Source: Clostridiales bacterium (GTDB lineage Bacteria > Bacillota > Clostridia > Saccharofermentanales > Saccharofermentanaceae). Taken from it: a stretch of DNA of 64,000 nucleotides. A program made the translations under genes and the position numbers. Under the pieces are notes generated by a model. The model saw only the letters and a list, made by a program, of their open reading frames with translations. It was not told the DNA's origin and searched no databases. Shown piece by piece: positions 49,948-58,570 of this stretch (positions are counted from its first letter, which is position 1; each line of letters opens with the position of its first letter). The stretch lies in contig JAFVAY010000009.1 of the NCBI GenBank assembly GCA_017480325.1, positions 1 through 64,000 of the forward strand, written 5' to 3'.

Positions 49948-52158
49948 CTAGAATTCAACCGATATTTTGATCTGATCTTCGTCCTTAGAGCTATGACCGG
50001 CCATTATTATAAACTCTCCGGGCTCTATCACGGAGGTCTCATCAGGACGGATGATACTGAAGGCCTCATCATCAAGCTTAAGCTCCACCGTCTTCTGCTC
50101 CCCGGCCTTAAGATCAACCGTACAGAAGGCCGCCAGATTCTTTACCGCCGTCATGACCGAGCTTACGACATCGTTTACATATACCTGAACCACCTCAACG
50201 CCGTCCATGTCGCCCGTATTTTTGACATCAACCGAGACCGTCTTGGTCTCCTTATCGAACTTAAGCCCGGAATACTCATACCAGGTATAGGACAGGCCTT
50301 CACCGAAGGCGAATAAGGGCTCAGCCGGACAATCCACATATCTGCCCTCATGCCAGCCCGGAAGCTGGTTATAATACACCGGCACCTGCCCCGTCATAAC
50401 AGGGAAAGAGATAGGAAGTCTCCCTCTGGGATTAAGCTTGCCGAAGATAGCCTCAGCCACAGCCCTACCGCTATACATTCCTCCGTTAAAGGCACAGATA
50501 ACTGCATCCGATTTCTTAACCACATCTGGGATCGCCAAGGGCTTCGAGGATATCAATACGGTCACGATCGGAACATGAAGTGTGCTTAACACTCGAAGGA
50601 GCGCGCCCTGCATACCCGACAGTCCAAGATCAGCTCTGTCTGTATATTCTCCGGCCTGAGTATAGTTATCACCGAGAGCAAGGATAACAAGATCGGACTC
50701 TCTCGCGACCGCAGCTGCCTCGTTGACATAAGGCATCTCCTTATAGAATTCGGCATCATGATCGTTATCGGCATACACCTGCTCCATGAAGGCTCCGGTA
50801 TCAGGGTAATTCCCCTTGTAGTAGAACCTTCTGTTAACGCTGCAGCCGTATGAATAGACTACCTTGATATCCGTATCCTGAAGCTGCTCCTTAACCCCTT
50901 CAAGCAATGTCACGTATGGTCTCTCGGGCTCTGTCTCCCGCCCCGGAACCGGGTGAGTGAAGTATGTCCAGTCTCCGTACTGTGCGCGGATATCGTCGGC
51001 ATTAGGACCTATCACCGCTATCTTACGGATCTTTCTGTCATTCCTTACGGGGAGCACTCCGTTATTCGATAGGAGCACTACGCTTTCTCTGGCAGCCTTA
51101 AGGGCGACCTCATGATGAGCATCGCATCCGATACTTCCGGGAATTCCGGTCTTAAGAGGCTTCTCCCACAGACCTTGTCTTAGCTTGATCGTAAGTATGT
51201 GTCTTACCGCTTCATCCAGAACGCTTTCCTGAAGCTTTCCCTCTCTTACCTGCTGTACTATAGCGTCATAGAATTCTGTAGAGCACATGATCATGTCATT
51301 ACCGGCAGCTGCCGCAAGCCTTGAAGCATCGCCATGGTTATCGCATACTCTCTGGCGTCTTATCAATGAGTTCACGGTATCCCAGTCGGTTATAAGGAAG
51401 CCGTCGAAGCCCAGCTCATCACGAAGCAGTCCACGCAGAGCTTTATCGTTGATAGTTAAAGGTGTGCCGTCTATCGAGCCGTAGGCTGTCATGATGGTGG
51501 CGCAGCCTGCGTCCACCGCTTTGCGGAAAGGAGGTAGAAACTCATCCCTGATCTTCCTGAAGGTGATCTCGGTATCGTAGGAATCTCTGGCTCCCGTTGC
51601 CTCACCGTAGCCTATGAAATGCTTGGCACAGGCAAGCACTGAGGATCCGTCCTTTAGATCTTCTCCCTGATACCCCTTAATGATGGCCACACCGAGCTCT
51701 CCTGCAAGATACTTGTCCTCTCCGAAGGTCTCGTTAGTTCTTCCCCACCTCGGGTCTCTCGCGAGACAGAGGATGGGAGAGAAGGTCCACTGTATGCCCT
51801 CGGTCGCGACCTCAGTGGCGGTCACTCTTCCGATCTTCTCAACAAGCTCTCTGTCGAAGCTTGCCGCCATAGCGAGCTGTGACGGAAAGATAGTAGCCCT
51901 TCTGTTAAGGCAATGTCCGTGAACTGCGTCGATACCGAAGACTGCAGGGATCTTAAGTCTTGATTCTTCGCAGACTACTCTCTGGATCTCCCTCATATCG
52001 TCGCCTATGACATTAAGAAAAGATCCTACACCCTTCCTCGCCCACTCACGGGCCTCGTCCATGCCGACTACGGAGACCGGCACCTGCAACATCTGCGCAG
52101 CCTTCTCCTCTAAGGTCATCTCGGCGATAAGCTTCTCTATAAAATCATTACTTTCCAT
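49948..52158 (-). CDS. glycoside hydrolase family 3 beta-glucosidase
   Basis: 736 residues without signal peptide, so cytoplasmic. N-terminal GH3 barrel with KHFIGYG and the nucleophile motif GFLITDWD (Asp of the SDW-type motif), then the (alpha/beta)6 domain (VLALGDNYTQAGEYTDRADL) and a fibronectin-III-like end. It would hydrolyse imported beta-glucosides or cello- or xylo-oligosaccharides, acting after uptake. BglX/BglB-type architecture. ATG after AGGGAA. Confidence 0.92.
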   Translation of the reverse strand: MESNDFIEKLIAEMTLEEKAAQMLQVPVSVVGMDEAREWARKGVGSFLNVIGDDMREIQRVVCEESRLKIPAVFGIDAVHGHCLNRRATIFPSQLAMAASFDRELVEKIGRVTATEVATEGIQWTFSPILCLARDPRWGRTNETFGEDKYLAGELGVAIIKGYQGEDLKDGSSVLACAKHFIGYGEATGARDSYDTEITFRKIRDEFLPPFRKAVDAGCATIMTAYGSIDGTPLTINDKALRGLLRDELGFDGFLITDWDTVNSLIRRQRVCDNHGDASRLAAAAGNDMIMCSTEFYDAIVQQVREGKLQESVLDEAVRHILTIKLRQGLWEKPLKTGIPGSIGCDAHHEVALKAARESVVLLSNNGVLPVRNDRKIRKIAVIGPNADDIRAQYGDWTYFTHPVPGRETEPERPYVTLLEGVKEQLQDTDIKVVYSYGCSVNRRFYYKGNYPDTGAFMEQVYADNDHDAEFYKEMPYVNEAAAVARESDLVILALGDNYTQAGEYTDRADLGLSGMQGALLRVLSTLHVPIVTVLISSKPLAIPDVVKKSDAVICAFNGGMYSGRAVAEAIFGKLNPRGRLPISFPVMTGQVPVYYNQLPGWHEGRYVDCPAEPLFAFGEGLSYTWYEYSGLKFDKETKTVSVDVKNTGDMDGVEVVQVYVNDVVSSVMTAVKNLAAFCTVDLKAGEQKTVELKLDDEAFSIIRPDETSVIEPGEFIIMAGHSSKDEDQIKISVEF

Positions 52159-52190
52159 GATTAGTTTCCCTGCGAAGTATATATAGAAAA

Positions 52191-52967
52191 TTATAAATCA
52201 TTTTTGAAGTTTTCCATATACTTGTTGACCTCGGCGCAAATAAGCTTAAGACGCTCAGTGGTCTCGGGATTGTCATTACGGAACTTCATCAGCTTTGTTA
52301 TGTTCCCCTGCTCCTGAAGTATCTTAATGCTCTCGGGATAGTAGATACCGTACACCAGAGATATATGTCCCACTATGCTGTCGACGGGGCTCTTACGAAG
52401 ACTCCTGTTCACGGTGTCATGCATGAGACTTGCCTTCATTACCTCATCACAGATAGAAGCTTTACTCAACTCTTCTGCCGTAGTGTCATATACTACCTCG
52501 GGAGAGAAATCTATATTGACGCGGTATATGTCAATCTTATCCGCATCTCTTATTATCTTAGCGTAGATCTCCTCTCTCCCCTTAAGCGTCTCGGGAAGAA
52601 TGTAGAGATTGTGCATCCTTATGGAGCTCTCTATCAGACCATCGTAGATATCCTCGTCTATGAATCGTCTTATGAGCCCTTCCTTGAACAGAAGGTCCGC
52701 TCCGAACTGAGCATGATCAATCGAATCGGCATCAATAAAGGTGTGATATCTTCTAAGCTGCTCGAAGCGTCCTATATCATGTAGCATTCCGATAAGCCAT
52801 GCGAGATCGACATCATCGGGGGACAGCTCCAGACTTAACGCGATCCTCTCGGAATTCTCTGCAACCTTATAAGTGTGAACAGCCTTAAGTCTGATCTTAT
52901 CGTCGTTAAGATCATAATCAGATATATAATCCTTAAACTCCTTCTTAACGCGGATACGGTCTATCAT
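52191..52967 (-). CDS. HD-domain phosphohydrolase
   Basis: 258 residues: AVHTYKVAENSERIA, GMLHDIGRFEQ (HD) and DHAQFGADLL are metal ligands of the HD fold, and RDADKIDIYRVN the second conserved region. Substrate unknown; such proteins are often nucleotidases or act on cyclic nucleotides. It overlaps the hydrogenase-like gene by 4 bases. Confidence 0.88.
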   Translation of the reverse strand: MIDRIRVKKEFKDYISDYDLNDDKIRLKAVHTYKVAENSERIALSLELSPDDVDLAWLIGMLHDIGRFEQLRRYHTFIDADSIDHAQFGADLLFKEGLIRRFIDEDIYDGLIESSIRMHNLYILPETLKGREEIYAKIIRDADKIDIYRVNIDFSPEVVYDTTAEELSKASICDEVMKASLMHDTVNRSLRKSPVDSIVGHISLVYGIYYPESIKILQEQGNITKLMKFRNDNPETTERLKLICAEVNKYMENFKNDL

Positions 52968-54445
52968 GCCATGTGACCGTCCCTGAACATAGAGAACTTA
53001 TTCATGGGATAATTCTCGAGATTATTAAGCACAGTCCTATCGTCAGCTTTCTCGAGAAGTTCATTTCTGGCCTTGGTGATCTCAGCCTCAGTCTTATGCT
53101 TGGAGGGGCCTCCGACACAGCCGCCGGGGCAGACCATCCCCTCTATGAAGTCGGCATTTATTCTGCCGGCCTTAAGAAGCAGAAGCGCCTTCCTACACTC
53201 ATCTCCTCCGGCGCAGCGCTCCAGAGTAATAGATGAGGTATCGATCCCCCTCTCTCTCATAACCTCCATAACGGCATTCGCGACACCACCGCTTGTAGCG
53301 AATCGCTTGCCCCATACCGAAGCCTCCTGATAGCCCTCCGTTACAGGCTTGATCTCCATATCCTTCGAGCGTATCAGGGCGCGAAGCTCTCCGTAGGTCA
53401 CCGCATAATCTGCGGTACCGGGTATGGTCTTGTCATTAGCCTCGGATTTCTTAGCTATACAAGGTCCTATGAACACCGTCACACAGTCGGGATACTTAAG
53501 CTTAAGGTAACGGCTTATAGCTACCATCGGCGAGACAGTCTGAGACATATTCTCCTTATACTGCTCAGGGAAATGCTTCTTAAGCATGTACTTAAATGCA
53601 GGACAGCAGGAGGTTGTCATCTTACGTCCTTCCTTTAAAGCCTCAGCCCATTCCAAGGCTTCATAAGCAGCGGTCATATCACCGCCTAAACCAACCTCGA
53701 CCATATCCGCGAAGCCCATATCCATCAAAGTCTTACGAATGGAGCCCATCGTGATATCAGGACCGAACTGACCCTCGGTAGCGGGAGCAGCCATAGCGAT
53801 GACCTTCTTCCCGGCAAGAATGTCTTCTATGATATTAACAAGATAAGTTTTAGATCCGATGGCGCCGAAGGGACAGCTGTGAATGCAGTGACCGCAGTGG
53901 ATACACTTCTCCTCGTCTATAAGACACAGGCCGTATTCGTCGTAGGTGATGGCACCAACGGGACACGCCCTCTTACACGGACGAATCTGGTGTATTATCG
54001 CCTCATACGGACATGCAGCGGCGCACCTGCCGCACTCCTTACACTTATGGGGGTCAATCTTCATATGAAGGTCACCCTTGGAGATAGCGTCAAACTTACA
54101 TGAGTTAAGACATGCCTTACCCAGACAGAACCTACAGTTATCGGTAACGACGTAGGACTGCAGAGGACACGAATCGCATGCAGGATTAATGACCTGCACC
54201 ACGTTATGGTGCTGCTTATCGGGCTCAGCCGTAGGACATAGGCCTTTCGCGAGTCTTATTCTCTGGCGGTTAATCTCACGCTCCTTATAAACGCAGCAAC
54301 GATACTCGGGCTTAGGTCCGGGACTAATCTCGTAAACCAGTCTCTCTTCGTTCTCGGGGGTAAGCTCCCCCTTCCAGGCGAGGCGGCAAACCTCCTCCAT
54401 TATGTGATGCTTAAGCTTAACTATGCCTTCGTCGTTCTTAACCAT
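52964..54445 (-). CDS. monomeric [FeFe]-hydrogenase-like protein, group B-type
   Basis: 493 residues. The N-terminal part has several ferredoxin-like cysteine sets: an atypical CRFCLGKACLNSC (104-116), CKECGRCAAAC (135-145), CKRAC (157-161) and CIHCGHCIHSC (181-191). The H-cluster region has L1 TSCCPAF (278-284), L2 GPCIAKK (327-333) and L3 GMVCPGGCVGG (436-446). These are the three motif places of [FeFe]-hydrogenases, but with A/F after TSCCP and GP after GCVGG, so group B or sensory type is more likely than a group A producer. It would need HydEFG, absent here. Confidence 0.82.
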   Translation of the reverse strand: MVKNDEGIVKLKHHIMEEVCRLAWKGELTPENEERLVYEISPGPKPEYRCCVYKEREINRQRIRLAKGLCPTAEPDKQHHNVVQVINPACDSCPLQSYVVTDNCRFCLGKACLNSCKFDAISKGDLHMKIDPHKCKECGRCAAACPYEAIIHQIRPCKRACPVGAITYDEYGLCLIDEEKCIHCGHCIHSCPFGAIGSKTYLVNIIEDILAGKKVIAMAAPATEGQFGPDITMGSIRKTLMDMGFADMVEVGLGGDMTAAYEALEWAEALKEGRKMTTSCCPAFKYMLKKHFPEQYKENMSQTVSPMVAISRYLKLKYPDCVTVFIGPCIAKKSEANDKTIPGTADYAVTYGELRALIRSKDMEIKPVTEGYQEASVWGKRFATSGGVANAVMEVMRERGIDTSSITLERCAGGDECRKALLLLKAGRINADFIEGMVCPGGCVGGPSKHKTEAEITKARNELLEKADDRTVLNNLENYPMNKFSMFRDGHMA

Positions 54446-54446
54446 A

Positions 54447-54962
54447 TCAGTATTCCTTTAACTCGGCCTTGCCGTCTTCGATGATTATATATGAAGGTCT
54501 GCTCCCCTCCTTAGGGATAGAGGGAGACCCGGGATTCATAAATCTTATGCCGTCCTTAACGTAGTCTCGGGTAACGTGAGTATGTCCTGATATGAACACA
54601 CTTCCCGGAGTAAGGACAGGAGGAAGCTTCTCCGGACTGTAAAGATGTCCGTGGGTAATAAAGAAGGTGCTCTCTCCGCTTACAAGGTACATGTAATCTG
54701 CCATAACAGGAAACTTCAACACCATCTGATCCACCTCAGCTTCACAGTTGCCTCTTACAGCAAGTATCCTGTCCGCATATTCATTTAATATCTCAATAAC
54801 TTCCTTAGGCGCATAATGCTCCGGAAGGTCATTACGAGGACCGTGATACAGGATGTCACCCAACAGCACTATCCTGTCTGCCCCCTCTTCGCGAAAAGCT
54901 TCAATAGCCCTCTTCGCCCAATAAGAGTCGCCGTGTATATCTGATACAACAAAGAATTTCAT
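54447..54962 (-). CDS. YfcE-type metallophosphoesterase
   Basis: 171 residues from ATG 54962, after GGGGGTATCAGG. Motifs: VVSDIHGD, LLGDILYHG, VRGNCEAE, ITHGHLYS and SGHTHV of calcineurin-like phosphodiesterases of the YfcE/MJ0936 family. First gene of the YfcE-hydrogenase-HD operon, 1 base before the hydrogenase-like gene. Its substrate is not clear. Confidence 0.9.
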   Translation of the reverse strand: MKFFVVSDIHGDSYWAKRAIEAFREEGADRIVLLGDILYHGPRNDLPEHYAPKEVIEILNEYADRILAVRGNCEAEVDQMVLKFPVMADYMYLVSGESTFFITHGHLYSPEKLPPVLTPGSVFISGHTHVTRDYVKDGIRFMNPGSPSIPKEGSRPSYIIIEDGKAELKEY

Positions 54963-55038
54963 CCTGATACCCCCGATCAACAGAATGATTATACTACAAA
55001 AGCTTTATTTCATTGACCTTTTGCCGTAGAATAACCCC

Positions 55039-55413
55039 ATGAGCAAAGCAGTCCGTAAAACAATCCGCGATGTGGCGATAATTACACTTATCGGCTTCGC
55101 ATATTATCTCTTCTACAGGATCACAGGGTTGGGCATTCCCTGTACCTTCAGGACCTTCACAGGGTTACGCTGTCCGAGCTGCGGGATTACACATATGATC
55201 GTGGACCTCACGAAGCTGGACTTCAAAGGAGCCTTCGAGGAAAATCAGTTTCTGTTCTTCACCTGGCCTCTGGTCGCAGTTGAAATAGTTTATATCATTT
55301 ACACCTGTATCGAATCTGACGGAGATCTTCCCAAGTGGAATGTGGCTTTGATAATAGCATTCGGGATCCTTCTTTTTGCTTTCGGAGTTCTTCGGATAAT
55401 TTTCAATTGGTGA
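55039..55413 (+). CDS. DUF2752 membrane protein
   Basis: 124 residues: an N-terminal hydrophobic helix, LRCPSCGITHMIVDL (the DUF2752 CPxCGxTH motif), then two membrane helices. Function unknown; common in Bacteroidota and Clostridia, often near cell-surface genes. Divergent to YfcE, with a 76-base shared promoter region (a TATAAT for yfcE lies at 54988-54993 on the minus strand). Confidence 0.85.
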   Translation: MSKAVRKTIRDVAIITLIGFAYYLFYRITGLGIPCTFRTFTGLRCPSCGITHMIVDLTKLDFKGAFEENQFLFFTWPLVAVEIVYIIYTCIESDGDLPKWNVALIIAFGILLFAFGVLRIIFNW

Positions 55414-55482
55414 TATAGCCAAATATCAATAATATGTGATATATTCTTCCTGAGGCTTTTTGCTTTAAGGGAGGATATCATA

Positions 55483-55746
55483 ATGTATGGAAACGCAAAT
55501 CACGGAGAAGCATTTTTTGCACTTATAGTAAGTATCGCAGGAATATTTTTGTGCGGTCCTCTTACTATAGTAGGAACAGCTATGGCTTTCAATTCTTTAA
55601 AGAAAGGTAATACTTCCGTTGTAAATTACATCGCGATGGCAGTAGGAATAATAGGATTTCTTTTAAGAGTGATTGCAATTATAATTGTAATGCGTGACCC
55701 TCAGGGGACACTTGCAGAGTATCTAAGGGGACTGTCCCCCCGTTGA
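55483..55746 (+). CDS. small two-helix membrane protein, DUF4190-like
   Basis: 87 residues with two hydrophobic stretches (about 10-35 and 45-68) separated by NSLKKGNTS. It resembles a short DUF4190-type protein and precedes another by 18 bases; the two may be an operon or a duplicated module. GGGAGG precedes the ATG. Function unknown. Confidence 0.65.
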   Translation: MYGNANHGEAFFALIVSIAGIFLCGPLTIVGTAMAFNSLKKGNTSVVNYIAMAVGIIGFLLRVIAIIIVMRDPQGTLAEYLRGLSPR

Positions 55747-55764
55747 TAATAAGGAGGAATTGTA

Positions 55765-56127
55765 ATGGACAACAACAATTACGACAATCAGATCGACAGT
55801 CAGAATAACTATCAGGAGCCCCAGTACTATCAGCAGCCGGAGCCCGTATGGAACAATGACGATGCCGATTCTTCAAGTGAAGGCAAGGGTCAGGCGATCG
55901 CTGCTCTGGTCACAGGTATCTGTAGTGTCCTTTGCTACGGATGTATGCCTGCAGGCGTAGCGGCCATTATCCTCGCTATCGTAGCCAAGAACAAGGGTAA
56001 CAACTCCGGTATGGCTACTGCGGGTCTTGTCCTCGGTATCATAGGTCTTGTTTTGTGGGCAGGCGGATTCGTTTACACATTGATGCATCCTGAGGCTCTG
56101 AACGAGTACATGGAGTTATTCGAGTAA
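55765..56127 (+). CDS. DUF4190-type membrane protein
   Basis: 120 residues. A Gln/Asn/Tyr-rich N-terminus (NNYDNQIDSQNNYQEPQYYQ) is followed by KGQAIAALVTGICSVLCYG and a second GMATAGLVLGIIGLV helix, the DUF4190 pattern. AAGGAGGA precedes the ATG. The tail-like N-terminus suggests cytoplasmic interaction. Function unknown. Confidence 0.8.
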   Translation: MDNNNYDNQIDSQNNYQEPQYYQQPEPVWNNDDADSSSEGKGQAIAALVTGICSVLCYGCMPAGVAAIILAIVAKNKGNNSGMATAGLVLGIIGLVLWAGGFVYTLMHPEALNEYMELFE

Positions 56128-56439
56128 TTCCGCTTCGCATTCATATAATTAAAAGCGTTAGAAAAGGGAACTTCGATGAGGTTCCCTTTTTGATTATTAA
56201 AAATGCCTATATGTTTAAGAAATAAAACCAAATACTTTAGGAGACAAGAATTGTGCGAGACCACTGTCTCGCTATAGATTGTTCATCGTACATTGGCCTC
56301 ACCCCTTTCACGTAAAACGTTTATTTTTATGGTTTTATAATATCACTTCACATCAATTCATGTGTTAAACAAAAGTGAATAAAATGAGGTAAAATTGTAT
56401 GAAAGTTAATTAATTTTCATATGAAAGAGAAACCGGCTT
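56128..56439 (+). other. 312-base intergenic region without genes
   Basis: It holds a terminator at 56162-56191, a perfect hairpin GCGAGAC-CACT-GTCTCGC (56254-56271), and an AT-rich end with overlapping palindromes (TTTCATATGAAA near 56417). No ORF above noise and no recognised RNA family were seen. Confidence 0.6.
56162..56191 (+). terminator. terminator of the DUF4190 operon
   Basis: Stem AAAAGGGAAC / GTTCCCTTTT around TTCGATGAG, followed by T. It lies 35 bases after the stop and is nearly symmetric, so it could serve both strands. Confidence 0.85.
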
Positions 56440-57636
56440 TTAGAGAGACTCCACAAACTGCCTTGCTATCCTGGCCGAACGACCGCCTCCTCTTATGGCA
56501 AACTGCTCGGCAGAGGCGACCAGCTGCTCCTCAGGAAGCTTAACTCCTCTCGCCTTAGCCAGATTCCTCACAATAGTAAGATAAGTCTCCTTATTGGGCT
56601 TCTCGTAGAGGATCCGAAGCCCGAAGCGCTCGGACAGGCTCATCTGTTCCGCGATAGTATCTGTGACGTGCATCTCGTTCTGACGAGAGGAGAAGGTCTC
56701 CTTTATCATATGACGTCTGTTACTGGTAGCATAGATAACCACATTCTTCCTGCCCCCTGCCGCAGCGCCCTCGATAACGGACTTCAATCCGCTGATCCTG
56801 TCATCATCCGCTTCGAAGGAAATATCATCGATAAAGATAATGAACTTCAACGGCACCTCAGACAAAAGGTCGATCGTATCCTGCAGGGTCTCAAGCTCCG
56901 ACTTGGGGACCTGAACCAGACGGACTCCCTTATCGAAGAACAGTCTTGCTGCAGACTTAACGGTAGAGGATTTACCTGTACCGGCATCACCGTAAAGAAG
57001 GACATCCGAGAAAGCCTTCCCGTCGCAGAAGGCGCTTGTATTATCTATCACCTTATTACGCTGAAGCTCGTAGCAATAAAGATCATCCACGCTGATGGGA
57101 TCTGGATGCGTTACGGGAACAAGCTCCCCACCCCTTATCATGAAGAAATCATACTTGGCATATATCCCATAGCCCTTAGAGGTAAGATGATCCATCATGT
57201 TCATATAACGCTTCTTAAAGTCTATGTGCGATGACCTGAAGTCGGGAAGATAACCGTCGTAGATCATCTCATTTTTAAAGTCATATGAGGTGTAATTACC
57301 TATCCTGGTAAGAAGGTCCAGCTCCCTTTCCGCAGTAAGATTAAGAAGTGTACTTGCACGCGTAACCTGCTCCGGATCGGTAAGAGAATCTATCCTGAAG
57401 CGAAGATAGGGATTCATATCATCTACCAAAGCATCCCATATGGCAGCGGACAGATCACAATCAGGCCTCAGCTCGTACAGCACCGAGCAGAAATTACCGT
57501 AGCTGTCTATCATATCCTCCATGGAGTACCCGGGACCCATCTTAAGGAGAAACTCACTTAAGCTTTTAAGAGGCTCCTTATCACGAACTCCCCTGAACAG
57601 CGCTATCGAACCTATCTCTCTTAGAAGCTCTGACAC
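56440..57636 (-). CDS. DUF815 AAA-type ATPase
   Basis: 398 residues. Walker A is YGDAGTGKSS (about 212-221) and Walker B FIIFIDDISFE; GTSNRR-like sensor ATSNRRH and a C-terminal arginine finger region (GGGRSARIARQFV) complete the DUF815 set. The first 180 residues are helical and specific to the family. Start is GTG at 57636, supported by AAGGAG 6 bases upstream. Last gene of the GGDEF-YunG operon. Exact role unknown. Confidence 0.9.
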   Translation of the reverse strand: MSELLREIGSIALFRGVRDKEPLKSLSEFLLKMGPGYSMEDMIDSYGNFCSVLYELRPDCDLSAAIWDALVDDMNPYLRFRIDSLTDPEQVTRASTLLNLTAERELDLLTRIGNYTSYDFKNEMIYDGYLPDFRSSHIDFKKRYMNMMDHLTSKGYGIYAKYDFFMIRGGELVPVTHPDPISVDDLYCYELQRNKVIDNTSAFCDGKAFSDVLLYGDAGTGKSSTVKSAARLFFDKGVRLVQVPKSELETLQDTIDLLSEVPLKFIIFIDDISFEADDDRISGLKSVIEGAAAGGRKNVVIYATSNRRHMIKETFSSRQNEMHVTDTIAEQMSLSERFGLRILYEKPNKETYLTIVRNLAKARGVKLPEEQLVASAEQFAIRGGGRSARIARQFVESL

Positions 57637-57646
57637 ATCGATCTCC

Positions 57647-58564
57647 TTAAGACTCGTTGACCAGCTTACCGGTCATTCGGTCTATTGTAAACTCAAGCAT
57701 ATTAACTCTGCTGCCGGCTTTCCTTATCTCCTCTTCCACAGCTTCGTCAGACTCATAGTACTTCCGCCCGAAGCTTCTCAAGACAGCATACTTCTCATCG
57801 CCGTCCTCCATGGATCTTATCCTGCCGTAACATATAACGCTGGAGATATTCAAAGCCCACTCGCCCTCTTCGCGATAGCCCTCGTCATATACACAGAAGG
57901 AAGTAGCAGGATCCTTCGTAAGAAGTCTAATCTTGTAACCCTCCTTCGCACAGTGGAAGTAAAGCTTACCGTTAACCTCATCGAAGTAGAAGTCCATGGG
58001 GAAAGAATGAGGGTAGCCGCTGTCCCCGTTAACGGAAAGTACACCGCGCCACTGCTCCTTTAATATCTCATAGCATTTCTCATAGGATATCTGCTGATTA
58101 AAGCGCCTCATCCTGGGCCATATACCGAGTTGCTCCTGCACCCTGCACCTTAGAAGCTCGTATCGGAGTCTTTTTTCTCTCTTCTCGAAATGCTTCTCAC
58201 GAAGCTGCTCGGGATTATTCTCGTAGCTTAAGGTCGACACCTCTTCCCCGAACTGCTCGGAGGTAAGATCGAACACGCGGCCGTCAACCACATTGTAGCA
58301 GTGATAGTTTCCGCCGGGCCGTAATATCCCGTACACCTCACCGCCATATATATCCTGCACCAGAAATGCGGTTATAGAGCATTGCCCGAGAGTTCTGTTA
58401 TCCTGCGACCACTCATCCTGAAGTCTCGGAGCGCAGGTCTCCTTACACCAGATATCAGTAAGAACATCATAAAGCTCTCTTGGAGTTCCTGCATTCTTAT
58501 ACACAGGATCAGAGGGCTTAACATCCGCCGTTTCCCATCCGTAGAAATTGTAGCTTTCTGCCAT
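57647..58564 (-). CDS. YunG-like domain fused to PNPOx-type flavin-binding domain
   Basis: 305 residues. The N-terminal 1 to about 100 (ELYDVLTDIWCKETCAPR, GQCSITAFLVQDIYGGE, HCYNVVDGRVFDLTSEQF) matches YunG-like proteins with conserved Cys and His. From about 155 a NimA/PNPOx-like split barrel follows (WRGVLSVNGDSGYPHSFPMDF, KLYFHCAKEGYKIRLL), as in nitroimidazole resistance-type flavin enzymes. Six bases after the GGDEF gene. Combined function unknown. Confidence 0.85.
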   Translation of the reverse strand: MAESYNFYGWETADVKPSDPVYKNAGTPRELYDVLTDIWCKETCAPRLQDEWSQDNRTLGQCSITAFLVQDIYGGEVYGILRPGGNYHCYNVVDGRVFDLTSEQFGEEVSTLSYENNPEQLREKHFEKREKRLRYELLRCRVQEQLGIWPRMRRFNQQISYEKCYEILKEQWRGVLSVNGDSGYPHSFPMDFYFDEVNGKLYFHCAKEGYKIRLLTKDPATSFCVYDEGYREEGEWALNISSVICYGRIRSMEDGDEKYAVLRSFGRKYYESDEAVEEEIRKAGSRVNMLEFTIDRMTGKLVNES

Positions 58565-58570
58565 ATTCCG

